Source: Sphingomonas quercus (GTDB taxonomy: Bacteria; Pseudomonadota; Alphaproteobacteria; Sphingomonadales; Sphingomonadaceae). Taken from it: a DNA stretch of 64,000 bases. The position numbers were made by a program, and so were the translations under genes. Position 1 is the stretch's first letter. The number at the start of each line of letters is the position of its first letter. Below, one piece after another: positions 55,385 to 64,000 of the stretch. The notes beneath the pieces are model-generated. The model was not told where the DNA came from. It did no database searches and saw nothing but the letters and a program-made list of their open reading frames with translations. The stretch covers positions 434,001 to 498,000 of the forward strand of contig NZ_JAHKRT010000001.1 of assembly GCF_018863195.1 (NCBI RefSeq), in the 5' to 3' direction.

Positions 55385-56847
55385 ATCAGCGTCCGCGCCA
55401 GCGCGCCGCGCCAGCCGGCGATCAGCGCGGCGCGCTCCGCCCCGGCAATGTCCGGCGTGAACTGCTCGACACGGCGATCGACCGCCGCCACGCCGGCGAT
55501 GCCGTCCCACACCCCGGTCGCCATGCCGGCGAGGAACGCCGCGCCGAGCGCCGTCGTCTCCGGCATCGCCGGTCGCTCGACCGGTGTCTCGAGGATATCG
55601 GCGAGGAACTGGCACAGCCAGCTGTTGGCGGACATGCCGCCATCGATGCGCAACGCCTCCGGCCGGCCGGCACCGTCGGCGGCCATCGCCTCGGCGAGAT
55701 CGCGGGTCTGATAGGCCACCGCCTCCAGCGCGGCACGCGCGACATGGGCGGCAGTGGTGCCGAGCGTGAGGCCGGAGATCAATCCGCGCGCCTCCGGCCG
55801 CCAGTGCGGGGCGCCGAGCCCGACAAAGGCCGGCACCATGTACACGCCGCCATTGTCGGCGACGCGCGTCGCCATGTCGTCGGTCTGCGAGGCGTGGGTG
55901 ATGAGGCCGAGCCCGTCGCGCAGCCATTTCACGCCGGCGCCGGCGACGAAGATCGAGCCCTCGACGGCGTAGCTCGCCTCCCCGTCGAGGCGATAGGCGG
56001 TGGTGGTGAGCAGCCGGTTGTTCGAGGTGACCGCCGCCCGCCCGGTGTTCATCAGCATGAAGCAGCCGGTGCCATAGGTCGCCTTGGCCGCGCCCGGCTC
56101 GAAGCAGGTCTGTCCGAACAGGGCCGCCTGCTGGTCCCCGGCGATGCCGGCGATGGGAATGGCGCCGCCGTCGAATAGGCTCGTCTCCCCGAATTGCCCG
56201 CTGCTGTCACGCACTTCGGGCAACAGCGGCTCCGGCACCCCGAACAGCGCGCACAGTTCCGCATCCCAGCATTGGCGATGAATGTCGAACAACAGCGTGC
56301 GGCTGGCATTGGTGGCGTCGGTGGCGTGAACGCGCCCGCCGGTAAGGTGCCAGAGCAGGAAGGCGTCGATGGTGCCGAAAGCGAGGTCGCCACGCTCCGC
56401 CCGGCGGCGCGCGCCCGGCACGGCATCGAGGATCCAGCCGATCTTGGTCGCCGAGAAATAGGGATCGAGCAGCAGGCCGGTGCGGGCGCTGACCAGCGGC
56501 TCATGGCCGGCATCCCTCAGCGTCTGGCAGACGGTGGCGGTGCGCCGATCCTGCCAGACGATGGCGCGGTGGATCGGCTCGCCGGTATTGCGGTCCCACA
56601 CCACCACCGTTTCGCGCTGGTTGGTGATGCCGATCGCCGCCACCGGCCCCGCCTCGGCCAGCACGGCGCGCGCCGTCGCCAGCGTATCGCACCAGATGTC
56701 GGCGGGATCATGCTCGACCCAGCCATGATGAGGATAATGCTGGCGAAATTCCCGCTGGGCGGTGGCCAGCACGCGCGCGCCGGCGTCGAAGACGATGCAG
56801 CGCGTCGAGGTCGTGCCCTGATCGATTGCCAGCACCCGTCCGGCCAT
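55381..56847 (-). CDS. glpK: Glycerol kinase
   Basis: 488 residues of the FGGY kinase family. Visible are [74 protein letters not shown], and [19 protein letters not shown]. It phosphorylates glycerol to glycerol-3-phosphate. The ATG directly follows the glpD stop (TGAATG). No facilitator gene (glpF) is in the window. Confidence 0.96.
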   Translation of the reverse strand: MAGRVLAIDQGTTSTRCIVFDAGARVLATAQREFRQHYPHHGWVEHDPADIWCDTLATARAVLAEAGPVAAIGITNQRETVVVWDRNTGEPIHRAIVWQDRRTATVCQTLRDAGHEPLVSARTGLLLDPYFSATKIGWILDAVPGARRRAERGDLAFGTIDAFLLWHLTGGRVHATDATNASRTLLFDIHRQCWDAELCALFGVPEPLLPEVRDSSGQFGETSLFDGGAIPIAGIAGDQQAALFGQTCFEPGAAKATYGTGCFMLMNTGRAAVTSNNRLLTTTAYRLDGEASYAVEGSIFVAGAGVKWLRDGLGLITHASQTDDMATRVADNGGVYMVPAFVGLGAPHWRPEARGLISGLTLGTTAAHVARAALEAVAYQTRDLAEAMAADGAGRPEALRIDGGMSANSWLCQFLADILETPVERPAMPETTALGAAFLAGMATGVWDGIAGVAAVDRRVEQFTPDIAGAERAALIAGWRGALARTLI

Positions 56848-58323
56848 TCACCCCTCCTCCCGGCGAAGATGGCGCTCCAGCCGCGCCACCCCGGCGGGGT
56901 CGACGGCGAGGCCGAGCTTGGTGCGCCGCCACAGGATATCCTCGGCGGTGCGCGCCCATTCATGGGCGACGAGCCAGTCGACCTCGCGCGCTGTCAGCCC
57001 GCCGCCGAACTCCGCGCCCATCGCCGCCATGTCCTGCCGCTCGCCGATCAGATCGGCGAGGCGGGTGCCATAGGCGCCCGCCAGCCGGGCGGCGAGCGGC
57101 GCGCCCAGCCACGGCCATCGGCCGAGTACCTCCGCCTCGAAGGCCGCGATATCGGCGATGTCGCCGCCGGGAAGCGGCGCCTCGTCCGTCCAGGGGCGGC
57201 CCATCGCCGGCAGATGCGGCGCCAGCTTCTCGAGCGCATGCTCGGCGAGCCGGCGATAGGTGGTGATCTTGCCGCCGAACACCGAGAGCATGCGCGCGCC
57301 CGGCCCCTCGTCCAGCGCCAGCACATAGTCGCGCGTCACCGCCGCGGCGTTGCTGGCGCCGTCGTCATGCAGCGGGCGAATGCCGGAATAGCTCCACGCC
57401 ACGTCCTCGGGCTGCAGCGGGCGGGCGAAATAGCGGTTCACGCTGTCGCACAGATAGGCGACCTCGTCATCGTCGATCGCCGGCCGGTCACGGTCGCCGC
57501 TAAAGGGGATGTCGGTAGTGCCGACCAGCGTGAAGCGATGCTGATAGGGGATGGCGAACACGATCCGCCCGTCAGGATTCTGCAGCAGATAGGCGTGATC
57601 CCCGTCGAACAGCCGGGGCACGACGATGTGGCTTCCCTTCACCAGCCGCGGCGCATCTGGCGCGTCCCCGACCGCGCCGAGCACGTCCGCCACCCACGGG
57701 CCGGCGGCGTTGACCAGCGTGCCCGCCTCCACCTGCCGCTGCCCGTGCGCATCGCGCAGCGTCGCCGTCCAGCGGTCGCCCTGCCGGGTCGCGGAGACGA
57801 GCGTGGTGCGAGTGGCGATGTCAGCGCCGCGCGCCTGCGCATCGAGCGCGTTCAGAACGACGAGGCGGGCGTCGTCGACCCGGCAATCGGCATAGCTGTA
57901 GCCGTAGCGCACCTCCGGGCGGAGCGGCGCGCCATAGGCGTTGCCCGCCAGCCTCACCGGCGCCGATCCCGGCAGCCTCTTCCGCCCGCCGAGATGATCG
58001 TAGAGGAACAGGCCGATGCGGATCAGCCAGCCCGGCCGCCCGCCCTCCGGCCGCGGCAGGATGAAGGTGAGCGGCCGGATGATATGCGGGGCGATGGCGA
58101 GCAGCCGCTCCCGCTCGATGAGCGCCTCGCGCACCAGCCGAAACTCGTAATATTCGAGGTAGCGCAGACCGCCGTGGATCAGCTTGGTGCTCGCTGACGA
58201 GGTATGCGCGGCGAGATCGTCCTTCTCGACGAGCAGCACGGACAGGCCGCGCCCCGCCGCGTCGCGGGCGATGCCGGCGCCGTTGATGCCGCCGCCGATG
58301 ATCAGCAGGTCGTAGCAGGCCAT
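56848..58323 (-). CDS. glpD: Aerobic glycerol-3-phosphate dehydrogenase
   Basis: 491 residues. The FAD-binding GIGGGINGAGIARDAAGRG-type motif appears as DLLIIGGGINGAGIARD at the N-terminus, followed by HTSSASTKLIHGGLRYLE. NAAGPWVADVL and the ATP-like GGKITTYRRLAEHALE segment complete the family pattern. It oxidises glycerol-3-phosphate to dihydroxyacetone phosphate and feeds quinones. It lies 28 bases after the barrel-protein gene and abuts glpK. Confidence 0.96.
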   Translation of the reverse strand: MACYDLLIIGGGINGAGIARDAAGRGLSVLLVEKDDLAAHTSSASTKLIHGGLRYLEYYEFRLVREALIERERLLAIAPHIIRPLTFILPRPEGGRPGWLIRIGLFLYDHLGGRKRLPGSAPVRLAGNAYGAPLRPEVRYGYSYADCRVDDARLVVLNALDAQARGADIATRTTLVSATRQGDRWTATLRDAHGQRQVEAGTLVNAAGPWVADVLGAVGDAPDAPRLVKGSHIVVPRLFDGDHAYLLQNPDGRIVFAIPYQHRFTLVGTTDIPFSGDRDRPAIDDDEVAYLCDSVNRYFARPLQPEDVAWSYSGIRPLHDDGASNAAAVTRDYVLALDEGPGARMLSVFGGKITTYRRLAEHALEKLAPHLPAMGRPWTDEAPLPGGDIADIAAFEAEVLGRWPWLGAPLAARLAGAYGTRLADLIGERQDMAAMGAEFGGGLTAREVDWLVAHEWARTAEDILWRRTKLGLAVDPAGVARLERHLRREEG

Positions 58324-58351
58324 GGCCTGCTATGGCACGTCCCGCCGCCGC

Positions 58352-59152
58352 TCAGAAGCGCCGTGCGACGCCGATATAGACTTGCCCGTCAGGCGAATGG
58401 CGGTTGAGACCGGCGACGGCGCCGATATCGAACTGCGTATTCTCACCGCGCTGCCACGCCAGCGACACCGCGGCGTTGGCGACGGTGCCGTGCCCGGAAG
58501 GATCGCGATCGCGCAACGCCTCCGCCTCGACGGTGAGGTTGAGCGCGTCGGTAAGGTCGATGCCGAGCCCGGCCATGCTGCCATAGGCGAGGTGGCGGCC
58601 ATGGCCATCCTCATCCACCGCGGCATCCACTTCCGGGGTCAAGGCGAGATGCAGCGGCCCGCCGAGATCGAAGGCCATCGGCACGAGCAGGCCGGTACCC
58701 CAGTCCCCGGCGCCGATCGGCGCGCGGCCGACCGGCAGGGTGACGTAGGGCATCACCGCCAGCGAGGCGCCCGAACCGTCCGGGTTGCGCAGGTTGCGGC
58801 GCATCGCCAGGGTCACGTCGCCGACCCGGCTGGTGTTGGAGACGATGCCGGTCGCCGCATCGCGCATGCGGACATGGCCATAAGGCGTCCACGCCACCTG
58901 CCCTTCGACATGCTCGCCGAGGCCGATGCGCACCAGCGTGTCGCCGGCCAGCAGCGTGTCGGTGGTGCCGTCGGCATTGCGATCATGGGTGAAATCGAGC
59001 GCGCCCGTTTCGACCTGGATACGGCCCGGCGCGAGCGTGCAGGGCGGCGTATCGAGGCCCGGGCGATCGGCGCAGAATTCCCGTTGCGGCGCCTGCGCGC
59101 CCGCCATCGAGGCTGCGAACATCACTCCCGCCGCCGCCAACATCGTTCGCAT
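58352..59152 (-). CDS. Exported outer-membrane barrel-like protein (MetA/phenol-degradation transporter-like)
   Basis: 266 residues. A signal peptide (MRTMLAAAGVMFAASMAGA) is followed by alternating amphipathic beta strands: RIQVETGALDFTH, TLLAGDTLVRIGLGEHVEGQVAWTPYG, VGDVTLAMRRNL, AVMPYVTLPVG, ending VYIGVARRF with a C-terminal aromatic. This resembles the MetA-pathway (Phenol_MetA_deg) group of outer-membrane proteins. An early Cys pair (FCADRPGLDTPPC) is present. Being first in a unit with glpD-glpK hints at a substrate channel, inferred only. A longer frame upstream lacks support. Confidence 0.78.
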   Translation of the reverse strand: MRTMLAAAGVMFAASMAGAQAPQREFCADRPGLDTPPCTLAPGRIQVETGALDFTHDRNADGTTDTLLAGDTLVRIGLGEHVEGQVAWTPYGHVRMRDAATGIVSNTSRVGDVTLAMRRNLRNPDGSGASLAVMPYVTLPVGRAPIGAGDWGTGLLVPMAFDLGGPLHLALTPEVDAAVDEDGHGRHLAYGSMAGLGIDLTDALNLTVEAEALRDRDPSGHGTVANAAVSLAWQRGENTQFDIGAVAGLNRHSPDGQVYIGVARRF

Positions 59153-59231
59153 CGTCCCAGCCCCCTTTTTTCGCGCCGCAAGCCCATCGTCGTGCTTGGC
59201 GAAGAGATTCCATCCGGTTAATCGGCCGCGC

Positions 59232-59957
59232 ATGGCACGCAGCACGACCCGGCGAATTCCCGGCGCAGCGAAGGGTTCCCTGCCCCGCCGCGCGCTGCGC
59301 TGGCTGATGACGCTCGCCATCGCCTTTGTCGGCTTTTCGGCGGCCTGGGTGCTGCTCTATCGTTTCGTGCCGCCGCCAGTGACGATGACGATGCTCGCCA
59401 ACGCCGCCGACGGGCGCGGCATCACCAAGAGCTGGATGAGCCTGTCGGACATGGACCCGGACATGGCACGCGCCGTGATCGGCGCCGAGGATGCCCGTTT
59501 CTGCCAGCATTTCGGGTTCGAGGCGGGGGCGATCTACAAGGCGGCGATGCACAATGCCGAGGGCGGGCGGCTGCGCGGCGGCTCGACCATCTCCCAGCAG
59601 ACCGCCAAGAACGCCTTTCTGTGGCAGGGCCGCTCCTGGATCCGCAAGGGGCTGGAGGCGTGGTTCACGGTGCTGATCGAGGCGATCTGGGGCAAGCGCC
59701 GGATCATGGAAGTCTATCTCAACATCGCCGAGACCGGCATCGGCACCTATGGCGCCAATGCCGGGGCGATGCGCTATTTCCACCATGACGCCAGCCGCCT
59801 GTCGACGACCGAGGCCTCCCGCATCGCCGCCGTCCTCCCCCTGCCGAAGAAGCGCGGCGCCATCGCGCCGACCGGCGCCACCGCCCGCTATGGCCGCGCG
59901 ATCGAGCGGCGCGCCGGAGTGGTCGCGCGGGGCCGGCTGGATTCGTGCCTGAGATAG
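59232..59957 (+). CDS. mtgA: Monofunctional biosynthetic peptidoglycan transglycosylase
   Basis: 241 residues, GT51 family. One membrane helix (WLMTLAIAFVGFSAAWVLLY) precedes the catalytic domain, with the Glu in VIGAEDARFCQHFGFE and the motifs GGSTISQQTAKNAFLW, KRRIMEVYLNIAETG and GANAGAMRYF. It polymerises lipid II on the outer face of the inner membrane. Divergent from the barrel-protein gene. Confidence 0.94.
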   Translation: MARSTTRRIPGAAKGSLPRRALRWLMTLAIAFVGFSAAWVLLYRFVPPPVTMTMLANAADGRGITKSWMSLSDMDPDMARAVIGAEDARFCQHFGFEAGAIYKAAMHNAEGGRLRGGSTISQQTAKNAFLWQGRSWIRKGLEAWFTVLIEAIWGKRRIMEVYLNIAETGIGTYGANAGAMRYFHHDASRLSTTEASRIAAVLPLPKKRGAIAPTGATARYGRAIERRAGVVARGRLDSCLR

Positions 59958-60058
59958 GCGGCCTGGATCATTTCGCGCGCCGGATCATTTGCAGCCCACA
60001 AGGACGCCTTTTCGGGAATGGCACGCCGCCCTCCCTCGTCCGCAAGGAGCTGATCGTC

Positions 60059-60265
60059 ATGAAGATGCTGATTCTCACGGCCGCAGCCCTCGGCCTTGCC
60101 ACGCCGGCGCTGGCGCTGGCGCAGGATGCCCCGGCCACCCCGCCCGCCTCGGACCAGTCGGCCTCGGCCGGCCAGGGTGCGTCCGACGGCGGCAATTATC
60201 CGACCTGCTCGCGCTCCGTGAAGGACAAGTGCGTCCAGCGCGGCGCCAAGGGCAAGAAGCGCTGA
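60059..60265 (+). CDS. Small secreted basic peptide
   Basis: 68 residues. A signal peptide (MKMLILTAAALGLATPALA) precedes a Pro/Ala/Ser-rich stretch and a C-terminal part with two cysteines and many basic residues (NYPTCSRSVKDKCVQRGAKGKKR). AAGGAG precedes ATG 60059, which is why the longer frame is rejected. Similar short proteins are common in sphingomonads; function is unknown. Confidence 0.72.
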   Translation: MKMLILTAAALGLATPALALAQDAPATPPASDQSASAGQGASDGGNYPTCSRSVKDKCVQRGAKGKKR

Positions 60266-60296
60266 GCGGACATCCCCCGCCCTATATGTGTTTCAG

Positions 60297-60342
60297 GCGC
60301 CCACCCAGCCACGCCCGCCGGGGGCTGTGGCCGGGTGGGCGC
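60297..60342. terminator. Strong bidirectional hairpin between convergent genes
   Basis: GCGCCCACCC (60297-60306) pairs with GGGTGGGCGC (60333-60342), extended inward by GCCAC/GTGGC across one mismatch. It lies between the small secreted peptide gene and ybaB, which converge. Confidence 0.65.
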
Positions 60343-60388
60343 TGAACAAAGCCTGTCGTGAGCCTGTCGATGGCGGGCTGGTCGCCCG

Positions 60389-60709
60389 TCAGAACGGCAG
60401 CTTGAACCCCGGCGGCAGCGGCAGGCCCGCGGTCATCTTGCCCATCTCCTGGTTGGAGATCGCATCGGCCTTGGCGCGCGCGTCGTTGAAGGCGGCGGCG
60501 ATCAGGTCTTCCAGCATCTGCTTTTCGGATGGCTGCATCAGGCTGTCGTCGATCGACACGCCGATGATCCGGCCTTTGGCGCTGGCCTTGACCTTCACCA
60601 TGCCGCCGCCGGCGGCGCCCTCGACCTCGATCGTGTCGAGACTGGCCTGCGCCTTCTGCAGCTCGGCCTGCACATTTTGCGCGGCCTTCATGATCTCCTC
60701 GATATTCAT
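60389..60709 (-). CDS. ybaB: YbaB/EbfC nucleoid-associated protein
   Basis: 106 residues: MNIEEIMKAAQNVQAELQKAQASLDTIEVEGAAGGGMVKVKASAKGRI in order, then MLEDLIAAAFNDARAKADAISNQEMGKMTAGLPLPPGF. This is the complete YbaB family pattern. It binds DNA as a tweezer-like dimer. It follows dnaX, as in most bacteria, with the start (ATG 60709, or GTG 60715) close to or overlapping the dnaX stop. Confidence 0.95.
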   Translation of the reverse strand: MNIEEIMKAAQNVQAELQKAQASLDTIEVEGAAGGGMVKVKASAKGRIIGVSIDDSLMQPSEKQMLEDLIAAAFNDARAKADAISNQEMGKMTAGLPLPPGFKLPF

Positions 60710-60711
60710 CG

Positions 60712-62292
60712 TCACCCACTCCTGACTTCGGACAATTCGGCGTCCGGAAATTCTTCCAGCGCGGCTGCCACCACCGGCTCGGCGAGCACGCGCGCGCGAT
60801 CCTCGGATTTGAGCGCCTCTTCCTGCCGCAGCAGGCTGGGCACCGCCTCCCCGCCCTCGTCGAACCGCACCTCCCAGGCAAGGCCGGTGGCCTCCCTGAG
60901 CGTCTTGGCGAGATCGGCCGGCAGCGCCGTGGACCGGAGCGACAGCACCGGCGGCGCATAGCGGACCAGCTCCGTCTTGTCGTGAAGCAGCAGGGCGAGC
61001 CGGTGTTGCCCGCACGCCTCGAGCAGATCGTGGAGCGCGCGGAAATCGACCGGATAGCTGGGTGTCTCGGCGGGCGTCGGCGCGACCGGGGTGGCCGGCG
61101 CGGCGGCGGGCGCCACCGGCTGTCCGGCGGCGAGACGGCGCAGCAACTCGCCCGGATCGGGCATGTCCGCGGCATGGATCAGGCGCAGCAGCGCCATCTC
61201 CGCCGCCTCGATGACGAGCGGGCTGGACTGGACCTCCTCCAGCCCCTTCAGCAGCAGCTGCCACAGCCGATGCAGCGTGGCATGGCCCATGCGGCTCGCC
61301 CAGTCGGCCAGCGCCTCGCGCTCCTCGACGGACTGGGCCGGATCATCCGCCCCGCCGGACTTGGCGCGGGTGACGCCGTGGACCACTTCGAGCAGGCCAC
61401 GGAACAGCGCCGCCGGCTCGACACCGAGATCATATTGCTCACGCAGCCGCGCAAGTGCCGCGACCGCGTCACCCTCCAGCAACAGCGCGAACAGCCGCCG
61501 CACCGCGCCGCGATCGGACAGGCCCAGCATTTCGCGTACGGCCGGCGCGGTGACCCCCTCGGCCGCCCCGCCGTCCATCGCGCCATGGGCAATCGCCTGG
61601 TCGAGGATGGAGAGCCCGTCGCGTGCCGATCCTTCGGCGGCCCGCGCGATCAGCGCCAGTGCCTCAGCCTCCGCCGCCACGCCCTCGGCCGCCACGACAT
61701 GGGCGAAATGCTCCGCGAGCAGATCGGCCGGAATGCGCCTGAGGTCAAAGCGCTGGCACCGCGACAGCACAGTCACCGGCACCTTGGCCAGCTCGGTGGT
61801 CGCGAGCAGGAACTTCACATGCGCCGGCGGCTCCTCGAGCGTCTTGAGCAGCGCGTTGAACGCGTTCTTCGACAGCATGTGGACTTCGTCGATGATGTAG
61901 ATTTTGTAGCGCGCGCTGAACGCGGCGAGGCGTGAAGCCTCGATGATCTCGCGCATGTCGTCGACGCCGGTATGGCTGGCGGCGTCCATCTCGATGACGT
62001 CGATGTGGCGGCCCTCGGCGATGGCGACGCACGGCTCGCACACCCCGCACGGGTCGATGGTCGGACCGCCTTGCCCGTCGGGGCCGATGCAGTTCAGTGC
62101 CTTGGCGATGAGCCGCGCGGTCGACGTCTTGCCGACCCCGCGAACGCCGGTGAGCAGGAAGGCATGGGCCAGCCGGCCGCGGCGAATCGCGTTGCCGAGC
62201 GTCTGGACCATCGCATCCTGGCCGATCAGCTCGGAAAAACGCTGTGGCCGGTATTTGCGGGCGAGGACCCGATAGGGTGTGGATTCGGACAT
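60712..62292 (-). CDS. dnaX: DNA polymerase III subunit gamma/tau
   Basis: 526 residues. AAA+ clamp-loader domains: YRVLARKYRPQRFSELIGQDAMVQTL, Walker A GVRGVGKTSTARL, zinc-binding CGVCEPC, Walker B IIDEVHMLSKNAFNALLKTLEEPP, and sensor KVPVTVLSRCQRFDLRR. From about residue 370 on an Ala/Pro-rich linker leads to the tau-type polymerase-binding domain. It loads the sliding clamp. The SRP RNA gene ends only about 30 bases upstream. Confidence 0.95.
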   Translation of the reverse strand: MSESTPYRVLARKYRPQRFSELIGQDAMVQTLGNAIRRGRLAHAFLLTGVRGVGKTSTARLIAKALNCIGPDGQGGPTIDPCGVCEPCVAIAEGRHIDVIEMDAASHTGVDDMREIIEASRLAAFSARYKIYIIDEVHMLSKNAFNALLKTLEEPPAHVKFLLATTELAKVPVTVLSRCQRFDLRRIPADLLAEHFAHVVAAEGVAAEAEALALIARAAEGSARDGLSILDQAIAHGAMDGGAAEGVTAPAVREMLGLSDRGAVRRLFALLLEGDAVAALARLREQYDLGVEPAALFRGLLEVVHGVTRAKSGGADDPAQSVEEREALADWASRMGHATLHRLWQLLLKGLEEVQSSPLVIEAAEMALLRLIHAADMPDPGELLRRLAAGQPVAPAAAPATPVAPTPAETPSYPVDFRALHDLLEACGQHRLALLLHDKTELVRYAPPVLSLRSTALPADLAKTLREATGLAWEVRFDEGGEAVPSLLRQEEALKSEDRARVLAEPVVAAALEEFPDAELSEVRSG

Positions 62293-62322
62293 CAGGGATG
62301 TCTCTAGCCCGGATCGGGCAAA

Positions 62323-62418
62323 GGTGGGAGCCGGAACGACCCGATACGAAATCGTTGTGGCTGCTTCCTTCCGGACCTGACCAGGTTGGCGACGGCATCG
62401 CCCGCCCGACTCCCGGCC
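62323..62418 (-). ncRNA. ffs: Signal recognition particle RNA (4.5S, small bacterial type)
   Basis: The minus strand carries the invariant SRP hairpin tip: CAGGTCCGGAAGGAAGCAGC (within 62361-62390), with the GGAA tetraloop-like turn and internal loop that bind Ffh. The arms close with GGGAG (62410-62414) and CTCCC (62326-62330). Length is about 95 bases, typical of the short bacterial form. It is directly upstream of dnaX on the same strand. The exact ends are estimates. Confidence 0.93.
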
Positions 62419-62446
62419 GGCCATATGGTCGATATGCCGCGCCTAA

Positions 62447-62782
62447 TCAACGCCCCTGCATATCATGCGCGTCGCCGGGGATACGCACGGTGAGCGTTTC
62501 CCATCCCTCCTCCAGCCAGATCTGGCAGGCGAGCCGCGAATGGCGGGTGACGTGGGCGGCGAGATCGAGCAGGTCGTCCTCCATGTCCGTGGCCGGCGGC
62601 AGCCTGGCGAAATCCGCTTCCGTCAGGATGACATGGCAGGTGGAGCAGGCCATCTGCCCCTCGCATGTGCCCTCCAGCGGCTGGCCGGCGGCCTGCGCCA
62701 CGTCGAGCAGGCGGGCGCCAGCCGGCGCCTCCACCGAGCCGGACGGCTCGCCATCGGGGGAAAGGAAATCGATGCGAATCAT
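62447..62782 (-). CDS. fdx: 2Fe-2S ferredoxin (adrenodoxin-like)
   Basis: 111 residues. The four cluster ligands are in CEGQMACSTCHVIL (C-x5-C-x2-C) and the distant Cys of SRLACQIW, the pattern of vertebrate/ISC-type ferredoxins. It probably provides electrons for iron-sulfur cluster assembly or a P450/hydroxylase; the adjoining cysteine desulfurase genes favour the former. The ATG (62782) overlaps the desulfurase stop (ATGA). Confidence 0.93.
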   Translation of the reverse strand: MIRIDFLSPDGEPSGSVEAPAGARLLDVAQAAGQPLEGTCEGQMACSTCHVILTEADFARLPPATDMEDDLLDLAAHVTRHSRLACQIWLEEGWETLTVRIPGDAHDMQGR

Positions 62783-63855
62783 GCGAGTGCGTCCTGAAGG
62801 GCGATGATGTCGTGCAGCGTCGTATAGCGACCGAAGCCGATCCGCAGCGTCGAACGCGCTTCGCCGGCGGACAGGCCGATCGCCTCCAGCACATGGCTCG
62901 GCCGCCCGGAGCCGCTGGCGCAGGCAGAACCGGCGGAGACGGCGATGCGCCGATTTTCCGAAATGAAGCGGGCGGCATCGAAGCCGGGCCGGCGCAAGCT
63001 GAGATTGCCCGGCCAGCGCCGGTCGAGCGCGCCGTTGACGACCCACGCCGGCCCGATCCCGCCGAGCAGCGCGTCGCGCAAGCCCTCGCAATGAGCACGC
63101 TCGGCGGCCGCCACCATCAACGCAGCGGCGGCCCCGAAGCCGGCGCAGAGCGCGGGGCTGAGCGTGCCGGAGCGCGCCCCGCCCTCCTGCCCACCGCCAT
63201 GCATCAGCGGTTCCAGCGCCACGCCGTCGGCCACGAACAGCGCGCCGATGCCCTTAGGCCCGTGGACCTTGTGCGCCGAGATGGCGATCATGTCGGCTTG
63301 GGGCAGCGCCACCCGGCCAAAGCCCTGCACCGCGTCGCAGAAGAACAGCGCGCCCGCCGCCCGCGCCAGCGCCGCCAGCCCGTCCAGCGGCTGGATCACC
63401 CCGATCTCGTTGTTGACGAGCATCGCCGCGACGATGGCGGTGCTGTCGTCGATGGCGCGGGCGGCGGCGGCAAGGTCGACCAGCCCGTCGCCGGTCACCG
63501 GCAGCACGACGAGGTCATGGCCCTGCTCACCCAGCCACCGCGCCGTATCGAGCACGCAGGCATGTTCGGTGGCCAGCGTGACGATGCGCCGCCGGCCGGC
63601 GGGCGCCGCGGCCATCGCTCCCTTCAGCGCCCAGTTCGCCGCCTCGGTGGCGCCCGAGGTGAAGTACAGCCTCCCCTGCCGCCCTTCGAAATGCGCGAGC
63701 ACGCGCACACGCGCCGCCTCCACCGCCGCCGCCGCCGAGCGACCAAGGCGATGCGGCGAATGCGGATTGCCATAGTCCGCCTCGAGATAGGGCAGCATCG
63801 CGGCGCGCGCCTCCGGCGCCAGCGGCGTGGTCGCCTGATAATCGAGATAGATCAT
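62779..63855 (-). CDS. Cysteine desulfurase
   Basis: 358 residues of the class V aminotransferase (NifS/IscS) family. YLDYQATTPLAPEARAAMLP and FTSGATEAANWALKG are the usual N-terminal motifs, ISAHKVHGPKGIGALFV holds the PLP-binding Lys, and SAGSACASGSGRPSHVLEAIG holds the persulfide Cys. The class I IscS type is suggested by that loop. It removes sulfur from cysteine for cluster assembly. A longer upstream frame is rejected because the family starts at MIYLDY. The start overlaps another desulfurase gene by four bases. Confidence 0.94.
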   Translation of the reverse strand: MIYLDYQATTPLAPEARAAMLPYLEADYGNPHSPHRLGRSAAAAVEAARVRVLAHFEGRQGRLYFTSGATEAANWALKGAMAAAPAGRRRIVTLATEHACVLDTARWLGEQGHDLVVLPVTGDGLVDLAAAARAIDDSTAIVAAMLVNNEIGVIQPLDGLAALARAAGALFFCDAVQGFGRVALPQADMIAISAHKVHGPKGIGALFVADGVALEPLMHGGGQEGGARSGTLSPALCAGFGAAAALMVAAAERAHCEGLRDALLGGIGPAWVVNGALDRRWPGNLSLRRPGFDAARFISENRRIAVSAGSACASGSGRPSHVLEAIGLSAGEARSTLRIGFGRYTTLHDIIALQDALA

Positions 63856-64000
63856 GCCGCGCTCCGCCGGGCGCTCCGCGCGATCTTGCCCCATTCGGCG
63901 GCGAAGCGGGCGACATCCGCCTCGCTCGTCGTCCAGCCGAAGCTGACGCGGACCACCTCGCCGGCGGCCTGTTCGTCATAGCCCATCGCGGCGAGGACCG
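63852..64000 (-). CDS. C-terminal end of a second cysteine desulfurase-like protein (truncated)
   Basis: The visible 49 codons read LAAMGYDEQAAGEVVRVSFGW, then TTSEADVARFAAEWGKIA and a basic tail ending RSAA. VRVSFGWTTSEADV is the typical C-terminal region of NifS/IscS-type aminotransferases (compare LRIGFGRYTT in the neighbour). The stop overlaps the next ATG (ATGA), so both desulfurases are in one operon. The beginning lies outside the window. Confidence 0.75.
   Translation of the reverse strand, partial: VLAAMGYDEQAAGEVVRVSFGWTTSEADVARFAAEWGKIARSARRSAA

Noticed and set aside
62335-62358. GGAAC and CGTT in EcfG-like arrangement
   Set aside because: The spacer is 15 bases, and the sequence lies inside the SRP RNA gene on the opposite strand with no gene downstream.

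Overview
The window is a GC-rich (roughly two-thirds G+C), densely packed bacterial chromosome segment. The gene types point to an alphaproteobacterium, most probably Sphingomonas or a close relative in the Sphingomonadaceae: NodT-type efflux, a fused CysNC, an EcfG-type stress promoter, an SRP RNA gene directly upstream of dnaX, and a complete pqqABCDE set. I see no insertion sequence, prophage, CRISPR array, rRNA or replication origin. The window is cut inside a gene at both ends.

Layout. 1-5.7 kb: the end of an unidentified gene, then a tightly coupled leucine/isovalerate degradation operon on the minus strand (isovaleryl-CoA dehydrogenase, both 3-methylcrotonyl-CoA carboxylase subunits, a secreted SnoaL-like protein, a MaoC-like hydratase) with a divergent LysR regulator. 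6.6-8 kb: two exported proteins, one behind a textbook EcfG general-stress promoter. 8-11.7 kb: sulfate activation (cysQ-cysD-cysNC). 11.8-19.8 kb: a periplasmic cyclophilin, a small membrane protein, and a three-part RND efflux operon with a divergent LysR regulator. 19.9-25.5 kb: an aldo/keto reductase, a Tda10-type kinase, a YVTN beta-propeller, a ThuA-like protein and an MFS exporter. 25.5-28.6 kb: pqqABCDE. 28.8-33.9 kb: an NHL beta-propeller, an LctP-type permease and malate synthase G.

34-50.2 kb is the translation and transcription core: tRNA-Trp, secE, nusG, rplK, rplA, rplJ, rplL, rpoB, rpoC. Its usual order is interrupted twice. A methyltransferase plus a TPR/GT-D-type putative glycosyltransferase sit between rplA and rplJ. 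A soluble CBS-domain/chemoreceptor-type signalling protein sits between rplL and rpoB. Both interrupted junctions are followed by structured leaders (before rplJ and before rpoB). The rpoB leader holds a strong intrinsic terminator preceded by mutually exclusive helices, which is what an attenuator looks like.

50.2-64 kb: a glycosyltransferase, a PadR/DUF2218 pair with repeated operator-like sites, rarA, a MmcQ/YjbR-like gene, glycerol catabolism (an outer-membrane-barrel-like gene, glpD, glpK, a methyltransferase), mtgA, a small secreted peptide, ybaB, dnaX, the SRP RNA gene, a 2Fe-2S ferredoxin and two tandem cysteine desulfurases (the second cut by the window end).

The most unusual features are the two insertions in the ribosomal/RNA polymerase cluster and the candidate rpoB attenuator. 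Most of the rest is ordinary metabolic and housekeeping content.
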